Assembly: GCA_020064725.1 (NCBI GenBank)
Contig: JAGTWJ010000001.1
Location: 1,054,001-1,118,000 of the forward strand
Source of the DNA: Drechslerella dactyloides
Lineage: Eukaryota > Ascomycota > Orbiliomycetes > Orbiliales > Orbiliaceae
Direction: 5' to 3'
DNA length: 64,000 nt
Shown here piece after piece: positions 1 through 9,050 of this stretch; within the stretch, counting starts at the first letter, position 1, and each line of letters opens with the position of its first letter. The notes below the pieces were generated by a model. The model ran no database searches and was not told the origin of the DNA. It saw nothing but the letters and a program-made list of their open reading frames with translations. The position numbers and the translations under genes are program-made.

Positions 1-975
1 TAGGGAATCTTTCGGCTTATTGATATCTCTACATGAGAATAGGCTTTTAAGCTTTCGTAGGCTTGTGCAAGTTACCGCATTGCGATACTGGCCGATCGGT
101 CCACCGCTGGCACAGCATTCACTACGGCCTTTCAAGTCCGTTACGGCGTCGTAACAAGATTACCAGTGCACAGCATTGCATATCCTCGATGTGCATCGGC
201 GTTATAAAATTGTGCGAGGCCCGCCCGCCGCAGGAGATGCAACCTCTCCGGGTCGGTTCTGGATTTGGACTGAGCAGCAGGCTCCAGCTGCCGAAAACGA
301 ACAATCGGTATGCGATCGAAGTATTTAGACTATTCCTCCAAGAAGCAGAGTGTGCGAGAAAACAGGCCGGGCAGCAGATCCTTGGTGCACAGACATTCGA
401 TGCATTCTGTGGGTCTGCCAGCGAAGACGACAGCCAAGACCGGGTGGGCTGGATGCAATCGTTCGAATCGCTGACTGTCATACCATGCCGCGCGGCGCGG
501 CGCGATCAATCACATCATCGAAGCAGGACGGAGATATTATTTCTCGCTCGAGCTTGCTGGCGAAAAACCTTCTTAGCTTCTTGGTGCGAGCAAGGGGCGT
601 ATGCCTGTCTCTGGACGTATAATTTCCGACCTTGCTGACCTGCGCTGAAGCGAGCAGGATATAATAAGTTGGCGGTGCGCCTCGCCGTTTCCCCAATGGC
701 AGCTGTGAATTCCTTGAAATCCTTTCCCGCTTTGCCCTGAATCGAGATTTGGGCGAAGGCTGTGCTTTTGCGCAGAAACAAAACCGCCAATTGGCCTGGA
801 TTACGTAACAGCCAGGAACGTAACTCCTACGTAACTCGCCTCCCCCAGCACACACGAAGCGGCAGATCGCCTTTCGCGTTCTTTTCGCCTCCTAGAATCT
901 ATAACTCGACCGTCCGAACACCTGGCGTCGTGATACCTCGAATATGATACGGCCGCCATCACGATAGACCCGACC
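1..975. other. Intergenic, upstream of PIN-like gene
   Basis: I find no supportable gene here. Open frames of up to about 190 codons overlap each other on both strands and resemble no family I know. The right-hand part is the presumed promoter of the PIN-like transporter and holds three ACGTAAC copies (entered separately). Confidence 0.6.
801..835. promoter_or_regulatory. Triple ACGTAAC motif, candidate bZIP sites
   Basis: ACGTAAC occurs at 803-809, 818-824 and 829-835, about 140-175 bp before the ATG at 976. The first copy sits in the palindrome TTACGTAA (801-808), a sequence typical of bZIP dimers. The repetition is seen; binding is inferred. Confidence 0.4.
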
Positions 976-3219
976 ATGTCCACCTTCCAGACTCCGACCG
1001 CCTTCAGGCTGCGGGATGCCGTAGCCCTGGCCGCTGGTGCCGATGCATCCGCCTTCAACAGTACCGACTTTCTCGTACAAACGCTCCATACGACGGCCGC
1101 CGCGACGGTCGACATCCTCAAGAAACAGCCCCATTCGCAGCATCCACCGCTCGCGAACCTCATCCTCCTCGTATTCGAAGCCGTCCTCGAGGTAGTATGC
1201 ATTTCGCTACCGGGATATATTATCGCTCGCCAGGGCATGTTCGACGTCGGCAACCAAAAGTTCGTCGCGAACCTGAACGTCAGCCTGTTCACACCATGCC
1301 TAAGTATGTCGGAACCACCGGCCTAGACCAGGTCAAAAGAGACGATCGTCCGAGAGGAGAACGGAGAAAAGAGCGCTGACAATGCATGTCTAGTCTTCAC
1401 GAAACTTGCCTCCCAGCTCACCGTCGACAAGCTGGCCGAACTCGCCATCATCCCCGCTATATTCGTCCTTATGACCGGCATCTCCTACGTCGGCTCCGTC
1501 CTCGTCGCTCGTGCTTTCCGATTCCGCCGGCGCGCTCGTAACTTCGTTATAGCCATGGGAGTGTTTGGCAACTCCAACTCCCTCCCGATGTCGCTCGTTA
1601 TGTCCCTTGCGTTCACCCTTAAGGGCCTGCATTGGGAGAAGATCCCTGGTGACAATGACAACGATGTTGCCGCCCGTGGAATATTGTACCTGCTTATCTT
1701 CCAGCAACTGGGCCAGCTTGTACGCTGGAGCTGGGGGTACCACGTCCTCCTCGCACCAGCGAACAAGTACACGGTCGAGGATGGAGGAACCATGGAAAAC
1801 GGCGAGGAAGCGGACGGCGAGCAGAACGGCGAGACCAACGGCCTGCCGACGGATAGATTCCTCGACGAACCCGACCGCTACATGGACGACCCTGTTCCAA
1901 TCGTGTCCCGGACCGAATCGATCGACTCTGAGAGTGAGTGGGAATCCGACATCGAGACCGGAGCGCGTAGGAAGCCCACCGATCCATTCCGCCGGCCAAC
2001 TTTCTCCGAGTACGAAGGCTTGACAAGTCCAACGGGAGAACGACCACCGTTCATTGGCCGCCCGATCACAGGTATGACGCGACAGAACAGCGAACACATC
2101 CGCAGTCATCCGGATCGCTTGTCACAGTCTATTCCGTCCCCGATAGTACCCCAACTGCAGGAACGCCAACAGAGGCTCGACAGCGTCGAGGAGGCGCTGG
2201 GATATCACACCGAAGGCAGCGCGGGCAGGAGCTCGACGGCGGTGAGCACCAACGCTAGCGCCGTTTCCTCACCCATGGCATCACGCCCGGACAGCCCGAC
2301 GCGCACACGCATCACCCACCGGAACAGCGGAGTGATAACCAGCTTCCCCGAACCCGACGAGTCCGCCATCCTCTCCCCATCCAGCTCCAAGACCAGCCTC
2401 CTTAAGAATGTACCGGTCATCCGACGGAAGATGAGCCGTAATCTCGCCGAGGCTACCAAGCGGCTGCCCAAGGCGCCAGCATGGTCGCGCAAGCCGGTGG
2501 GGCTACTGCGACGGTTCCTGTTGGGCCTGTGGAGCTTCATGAACCCGCCGCTGTGGGCCATGCTTGCTGCGTTGCTGGTTGCATCTGTACCGGCTCTTCA
2601 GAAGCTGTTCTTCACACGGGGTACGTTTATCGAGAACTCGGTAACACGGGCGGTGAAGCAGTCCGGTAACGTGGCTGTGCCGTTGATCCTCGTTGTGCTG
2701 GGTGCCAACCTGGCGGGTAACACAAGCTCTCGGCCGGCCAGCTCATCTGCTGCAGCTGCACATTATCATAAAGCCACCGCGCGACATGAGCGGAAGGTCC
2801 TCATCGCTGCGCTTGTATCGCGGATGGTGGTACCGACGCTCATTATGGCTCCGCTGCTGGCGTTGGCTGCCAAGTTTCTTCCGATCAGCTTGCTTGGGGA
2901 TCCGATCTTCGTGGTCGTCTGCTTCTTGCTGGTGGGTGCGCCGTCGGCGTTGCAGCTGAGCCAGATATGTCAGTTGAACGGGGTGTATGAGGATGTGATG
3001 GCGAAGATATTGTTCTGGAGCTATGTGGTCGTGATACTGCCGAGTACGCTTATCCTTGTGATATGCGGGTTAGAAGTGTAAGTCTCCCTATCCGCCCTTC
3101 CCTGTGATTGCCCTCCATCACTTCCGGTGTGCCGGGGGGATGGCTGGGACGATCGGCTGTATGCATGATGAAGTTGGTGCTAACGGGTGGTGAATAGGCT
3201 CGAGTGGGCGAACGCTTAG
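976..3219 (+). CDS. PIN-like (auxin efflux carrier family) membrane transporter, Ecm3-like
   Basis: Exons 976-1303, 1394-3077 and 3198-3219 give 677 residues. The N-terminal half has hydrophobic segments and the run ending in LFTPCLIFTKLASQL, which is rebuilt exactly by splicing intron 1 and is typical of fungal PIN-like carriers. A hydrophilic Ser/Pro-rich loop (roughly residues 230-480) separates it from a second membrane block at the C terminus; this two-bundle layout is the family pattern. The founding yeast relative is Ecm3/YLR152C; substrate is unknown and auxin transport should not be assumed. Intron 1 is 90 bp; intron 2 is 120 bp with CTAAC near its acceptor. Without intron 2 the frame stops at 3079-3081; splicing adds the short tail VLEWANA. 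Location in plasma membrane or ER is inferred from the family. Confidence 0.9.
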
Positions 3220-4558
3220 CTGATGGACGAAGTGATGAACGGCCGTCTTTGTGGATACTCTCTTCTTTGTCTCTTCCTTCTTTCTTCATTTGATCTTCGT
3301 TCTTTGGTTGCTTTGTGAGCTTGGTCTCCTTCTGGGTCTGGGTTGTAGCATACATTGGATTGGTTTGGTCTTATACATACATGGGTTACTTGGTCGCATG
3401 GTTTCTCATCTTTGAATGCCGGTTATCGGTCTGCTCTTGCTTTTGATGGCATTTCATGAATACTTATTTATTGCTATCGGCCGTCGTGTCTGGCTTGTGC
3501 TGGATACGGTGGGTTGATATGATTTATCTGATTCCGTTCGTTGGTAATTGTCTTAATCCTCGTCTGGTCTTTCGATCGGTTGATAAAAATTGTTGTATGG
3601 ATGGACGTGTGCACGAATATTTTCGGTAAGCGGACCCGGACGCGATGTGATTCGACGCATGCGGTCGTATGAGGCCAGACGCTACGAGCTAGACGTCCTT
3701 TGACTCTGGTGAGCACGAGTTGGTTTGAAGTTTTCGATTTTTCCGCCCGTTCGCTCAGTTTTCAAGTTATCGCGTGTTCGTGCAAGAGTGATGGAATTAA
3801 AGTAAGCTGGGATGAGCACAGTGCGGGGAAAAAAGTGGCTTTAACTCGATATATATGACTTAAATGGATTTAAGAACCTCGGAACAGGCCGAGCATGGTA
3901 AACTACCGGCAAGCTAACTAGCCCGGCCTTCTCGGCCAGGAATGCGGTCTCGTGGACCGATTCTGTTTGAGAATGTGCTAATAATATGCCGCTGGTGTGC
4001 GCGAGGGCGGTCTCGTGAACTACCTGCCGGGGAGCTCGAGGGTGCAAACTACCGCGCAATCCAACGGGTAGCTCGGGTTGACATGACTTGAGGGCTGCCA
4101 TCCATGCTTTTTGATGCAACAACCACCATGCGGATTATGCATGAACTTCTCAATTTGTAGGCTGGGCGGCTTGTTGTTTATGCGAGCTGGGCAGTAACGT
4201 GTGTTCTATCGAGAACTCTTTGTTGATTTAGAATTTCGTTGTAGATGCATTTGGGGGTATACGTATGTCGCCCACGACGTCGCTAGCGCTAGATCCAAAG
4301 ATCACAGACACAGATTGATTTTCTCGGATCTCCGAGGCCCACCATGCACGGTCACTCATATGTACGCAGACTGGTCAAAGCGCAGGTCAGGTGTCATCGA
4401 TTTGAGCTAGTTTACCATTAGATCGTCAAAAATCAGAAGCCAAAGTTTTGATTGTCGAAAGTGCCGCGCCGGCCATTTCTCTTGACAGAATTTTCGCGCT
4501 AAACTGCAGTTTGGCACAACTTCAAGACTACCTTCGACCTTCCGCCATCATACAATTC
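3220..4558. other. Intergenic, no gene seen
   Basis: This stretch holds the 3' region of the PIN-like gene (T-rich after 3240) and the upstream side of tRNA-Lys. A 93-codon minus-strand frame at 3841-4122 has no recognisable family feature and is not called. Confidence 0.6.
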
Positions 4559-4631
4559 GCCCGGTTAGCTCAATCGGTAGAGCGTAAGACTCTTAATCTT
4601 AAGGCTGCGGGTTCGACCCCCGCATCGGGCT
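4559..4631 (+). tRNA. tRNA-Lys (CTT)
   Basis: A 73-nt cloverleaf without intron. The acceptor arms GCCCGGT and ATCGGGC pair with one G-T; the anticodon stem TAAGA/TCTTA encloses loop CTCTTAA, giving anticodon CTT. The D arm and the GGTTCGACC T arm carry normal internal Pol III A and B boxes. The first long T run is at 4681-4687, about 50 bp downstream, so the 3' trailer may be long. Confidence 0.95.
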
Positions 4632-7600
4632 ATTCGAATCGTCAGGTTTGGATAGCAGTAGATGCATCCGCATAAGATACTTTTTTTGACTTTTTTTTGC
4701 ACCTTTTGGGTACCAACATTGGAAGGAAGAAAAGAAGGTTGGTGGGCTGCCGTTTTGGATGGTGGGGGCGGCGCTTTGGGGGACCGGGTGAGACAAACGG
4801 ACTCTGGCCAGTTGGATAGGCCGATACTTGACGGAGAACGTTTAAGCGGCTGGTGTATGCTTCTTAATCTAGGTTTCAGAGCTGAGTGTCAGCGTATGCT
4901 TTATTTTTGATAAGAGTAAATGTAGCAGGAAGGAGAATGCTTCTCAAAGGTAGAGATAGCCTTTGCAAATGGATCTGTAACCGTGGAAATGAGTGACTCC
5001 AACTGTGGGAAAAGCTATGGACGGCTGGTGGGAATTTCTGTACAGAACTTGATGGTCAGCGTAATCTAGCCGCCATGACGATACGTGATATCTTGAGGAA
5101 TCGTCTCGACAAATATGAGGGGACGGCGAATACTTGCACTTACGTCACACAGACGATAGCCTCTGCGAATCCCGGATCATGGAGATTGAAGCCATGCCCC
5201 TGCAGGTGACGATTACCCAATCCCAGGACAATCTTTCCTGATTCTCTCACACCAATCCTTTTCCAGAATCCAACATCGCAACGCACACTTGAGTGAGTTG
5301 AAGAGTCGGAAGACTATACGCGTTCGCTCCATCGGCTGGGTGCTCCGGGAGGCTAGTCCTTATCGACAGGTGTTCAAGCAATGCTTATCTGCCTCTGTGG
5401 GCTCGTGTTTCTCGTCTGAATACATCTGGTGTGTGCGGCTTGCTGCTTTGTAGACGGGCCTTGAGAGTGTCACCGCCATCAGTCGCAGGATGAGACGGGC
5501 GAAGTTGGGCATTCTCTCTCGAGAAGAGGCGATATTCCCAGGTCGAATGCTGTCAGCAGCGTATCCCGTTGATGCGTTGGAGTGGACGTGGCCGATGGAA
5601 GTTTCCATATGATGAGGATAGTCTCGGGGCCAGACTATGATGAGGATGTTGATTCGTCAACCTTTTTCCTTCACATTGATCGCAGCAATGACGACATCAA
5701 AGCCTACGATCGGACCGGGCACACATTCTTCTAATACGTTGAGAATTGGTTTCCAGCTGCTGGCTCCCATCTATTAAACAGCATGAACCCCTGCACGCTC
5801 TTCATCTTCTCTGGATTTTCCTCCTTCCCCAGAAAATATTCTCCACAACGCTTTCTTACAGAATGCTGTCTACCATCGTCTAGTGGCCTCCTGCCCGCAC
5901 CTCACAGGCAGAGGTTCACATACTCTTGTACACTTTGCACGCTCCACATTTGGATGCTTCTCGCGCTCCTGTTAACTTCATCTTATGGAGGTAACCAACG
6001 CACTCCCTAGCGGTGACGTCAATATTGGCGGACAGATACTGTTCAGCTGGTCTGGCGGTTCGGCCGTCGAGCCGATATTAGATTGGCTTGCTTCAAAATA
6101 AAGAAACGATAACTTGACGAAAGAGTAATTTCTTTCGGGCTCAGAAGCTATCATCGCCGGTATGTTCATTGTCATATATCCATTCGTTCAGAAATTAAAT
6201 GCAAGTGAGGACGAATGAAAACTGACGAGTTCATGCGCCTCAACAGAAGCAACAATGAAAGCTTCATGTTCTGTTCTGTTTGTATTGGATGGCGAGATAT
6301 TGTTGCCAACAAGTATTACAACAATGAGAATAGAAACGGAGCTAATGACAACAGAAAGTTTACCCAAAAAGACGACCAAAAAAATAACAAAAATAATAAA
6401 ATAATAAAGAGACAAACCAAAATGACAACAAGGAAATCAAAAAATAACAAAAAAAAAGACGGTCAGCAATACAACCAACCGACTCCGGGCCTCTCCGGTC
6501 GACGCCATGATCAGCTATGGCTCGGGGTTGGTTGCTTGCTTGAGACACTGGATCCAAAAGTACCAACCAGCGAATGGCTTCTCGCAACACCATATGCCAT
6601 AGTCGTCGAAGAGCCCGTAGTGGTGTTGTCGCCCAGCTAACAATGAACCCAATTCCCATTGCCAGGCTTTGCTAGTGTCGAGACTGTCCGGAAACATGTC
6701 ACGTAAGTTTTATCGACAAATATTTTCCCTAAGCCTAGTTTGAGGTCAATGCTGATAATTATTGTATGAAGAATATAACATCTCCGTCGCCGCATCTTCT
6801 TCGACAACGACGAAGTGTGGGTAGCATTGTGGCTTCCGCATCAGCACGCTCTGCACGTAAACCTTTCCAGTGGTTGTTGCTGCACTAGCACCAACCACAG
6901 CTGATGGTGGGTGGTCACGGGACAGTTTGATATAGTAACTATCATATAGTGTTTTTCGAGGTACGCTATTCTTTCTGAGGTTTATCGAGAGAGTGGTGCA
7001 TGTTCTCTCATAATGTGAACGTCTAGCTGACTAACCCTCGCGACATGATCATATAGTCCATTGACTTTTATAGTTGATTGACTTTTATGACAGTTGTAGT
7101 TTTTACCATGTAGCTAATGTGGTGGCCGAGCTAACATTGCCACCGGCATTAGGCTGTGGGCTGTGGGCTGCCACCAGCGTTATTTTCCCTTTTGTGTGTG
7201 TACTTTTCCTGACTGTGTTTCTTTTAGCATGTAATTTAGTTTGTTAGCGTGGCTTCGTCTGCAGTCGAACCTACGGCGCCCTAGCGCGTCGTTCCAATCT
7301 TCGATGGTGGGCGATACTATACATGTTGCAGAGAATGTTTGTGCGCGACTGCAACATGTATATACTCTGATAGCTTTTTGGTATCTATAGATATAGCTAT
7401 GGAGTACATAAATCACAGTAGTTCTTTGTGTCGTGAATCAGACGCCATCATCTGGCGATAAATCTCTCTAGCTCCTGGAAAAAGTCAACTCAACCCGCAA
7501 ATCTCATCCATGATATGCATCTCCATACCGCAAAAACGCGAGAATCACACAATCTTGCAAGCTCGCCCAAGCACACTTTACGAATGCCAACCCTTTCCTA

Positions 7601-7678
7601 AGCAAATAAAATATTGTGCGAAACCCCGGATGACAAAATTATCGATCCATCGACAGCCAAGCTAAAAGATAATGCTCA
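4632..7678. other. Gene-poor stretch between tRNA genes
   Basis: No protein gene is supportable. The plus frame 6215-6640 is dominated by an A-rich run (about 6370-6460) coding only Lys/Asn and looks spurious. A short GCTGTGG tandem lies near 7152-7168 and a perfect 14-bp inverted repeat at 7318-7362 (entered separately). Nothing here looks like an intact transposon. Confidence 0.6.
7318..7362. repeat. Perfect 14-bp inverted repeat
   Basis: The left arm TATACATGTTGCAG (7318-7331) and right arm CTGCAACATGTATA (7349-7362) are exact reverse complements around a 17-nt spacer. It could be an RNA hairpin, a paired protein-binding site or the ends of a small decayed element. Pairing is directly seen; function is unknown. 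Confidence 0.6.
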
Positions 7679-7771
7679 GGCGGTTACCAGGGCTCGAACC
7701 TGGGACCTCTCGCAGACGATTCGATTGATCGAAGACCCTAAGCGAGAATTATACCACTAAACCATAACCGC
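7679..7771 (-). tRNA. tRNA-Pro (AGG) with 21-nt intron
   Basis: On the minus strand the acceptor arms GCGGTTA/TAACCGC pair fully. The anticodon stem CTCGC/GCGAG encloses TTAGGGT with anticodon AGG (complement of 7737-7739). A 21-nt intron (7715-7735) lies one nucleotide 3' of the anticodon, the usual place for eukaryotic nuclear tRNA introns. The T arm reads CCAGGTTCGAGCCCTGG. A minus-strand T run just downstream can end Pol III transcription. Confidence 0.93.
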
Positions 7772-8282
7772 GTGCATGGAGGAGCGAGGGCGAGAGAAGC
7801 ACTTTCGAAGCTTGGGAAAGCTGGAGGCATGGGTTTGGTGACGGCCCGTTCGGGTATGTCGGAAGCGGCGAAAGAGAAAGCTGCGATCATTGATCGGGAA
7901 TTTCTTTGATCACCCACAAGGCAAGGGTATCGTGACTCTTTGGGAAGTATTTCCTCTGAGTCACGGTTTAGGAAGGTGAGAAACGCAGACCGGTTGAGAG
8001 CGTACTAACAGCATGATCTGTAAATGCACATCGAAGAGGGCTATTTCAAACCTGTGACCTTGAGACCCGCATAGTAAATGTTATAGATCGTATACATACC
8101 CTTCACTCAGAGATGCCCGGCAATTTAAAGGCGGCAGGGCTTTCCAGTCCTGCTTTGGAAGCTTGTTGCAACAACCTGTGAAATGCGTTGTGGGAGTTTC
8201 GTCAATCTTATTGGACACGATGCTCTGATTTGAGAGAAGCCTCATGAGTCGTATTTTGAGCGAGATCTTCATCAAACGGGTC
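7772..8282. other. Spacer between tRNA-Pro and tRNA-Gln
   Basis: A 511 bp spacer with no gene seen. The only frame of note (minus strand, 8081-8353) overlaps the tRNA-Gln gene and is a shadow. Confidence 0.6.
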
Positions 8283-8361
8283 GGTTGTATGGTGTAGTGG
8301 TTAGCACTCCAGATTCTGATCGAGACTTCTGGCGACTTGGGTTCAATTCCCAATACGACCT
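8283..8361 (+). tRNA. tRNA-Gln (CTG), probable 7-nt intron
   Basis: The acceptor arms GGTTGTA/TACGACC pair with one T-G. The anticodon stem CCAGA/TCTGG encloses TTCTGA, the extra bases TCGAGAC and a final T. Removing those seven bases after position 37 gives a normal 7-nt loop with anticodon CTG and a 72-nt tRNA. The T arm TTGGG/CCCAA is perfect, and T runs follow within 30 bp. The intron is inferred from the need for a normal anticodon loop. Confidence 0.82.
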
Positions 8362-9050
8362 TATAATCATTTCTTTTGCTTTTTTGCCGACCAGAACGAG
8401 CTATATTTAGACACCAACCATTCTCAGTGGTGTCGGCTCAGTCTGCGAAAGCCAGCTTCGCGATCCTTCTTTTTTTGTTTCTCATTTAGATAGCTTGATA
8501 TGAGATTTCCTGCGATGCTAGGACCGGCCGAGGACTGGCCATAAACTCCATCGTGGGGGCGCATGATTCCGATGCCATTCCGCGATCGATCTGATTAGAT
8601 TACGGCCATCGTCGGCTGCCGCGGGGCATCCTGTCTTGACGTCACAGGCCCGAATCAGGCTGCGTTTCGGATGTGTTGCGGCCGCCCGCAGTTAGTGGAA
8701 AGCTCTCGAAGGCGCCACTAACTTCGAGCGTCTTCTACGTCAGTCTCGCGATCTCGGCAAAGTCAGGCCACCAAGCCGTGCTCGGGCCGATGAGAATATA
8801 TTTCTGCCCGCTCTGATCTACTTTGCACACTTCTTCTTTCTTTCATCCCACCATCAGCAGCAGTCCAAAGACGTGCAAGTGACCACGAACACACTATCAC
8901 ATGAGCATCTGCCACACACTATAAGGTGATCTCATCTACGTTCACGTATCTTCTCATACGCTGACTCTCACGAAGTTACGACTCATACTCACCATCATAC
9001 ACGATACTCTATCCTACAATACTCTCCCTCGATAGAATAATACCGCCAAA
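8362..9050 (+). promoter_or_regulatory. HSP104 upstream region
   Basis: A 689 bp interval between tRNA-Gln and HSP104. It contains the palindrome TGACGTCA (8637-8644), a TATATTT (8797-8803) about 250 bp before the ATG, and a pyrimidine-rich tract near 8828-8850 where transcription may start. I see no clean array of alternating nTTCn/nGAAn heat-shock units, only degenerate half-sites near 8700-8735. Confidence 0.45.
8637..8644. promoter_or_regulatory. CRE palindrome TGACGTCA
   Basis: An exact 8-bp cAMP-response/ATF-type palindrome 407 bp before the HSP104 start codon. Fungal Atf1/CREB-type bZIP factors bind this sequence under stress. The match is seen; use by HSP104 is inferred, and one exact 8-mer can occur by chance. 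Confidence 0.4.

Noticed and set aside
63..638. 191-codon plus-strand frame at the left edge
   Set aside because: No recognisable domain, several overlapping frames on both strands, and composition unlike the real genes.
5870..5945. tRNA-like string with CGTCTAGTGG and a CTGCC/GGCAG stem
   Set aside because: The acceptor arms do not pair and the T arm is poor; at most a decayed tRNA-like sequence.
6370..6460. A-rich tract as a possible retroposon tail
   Set aside because: No reverse transcriptase, no element body and no target-site duplication could be identified.
6215..6640. 141-codon Lys/Asn-rich plus-strand frame
   Set aside because: Its length comes from an A-rich low-complexity run; nothing recognisable on either side.
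8700..8735. Possible heat-shock element before HSP104
   Set aside because: Two TTC units have the right spacing but the GAA unit between them is missing; too degenerate to call.
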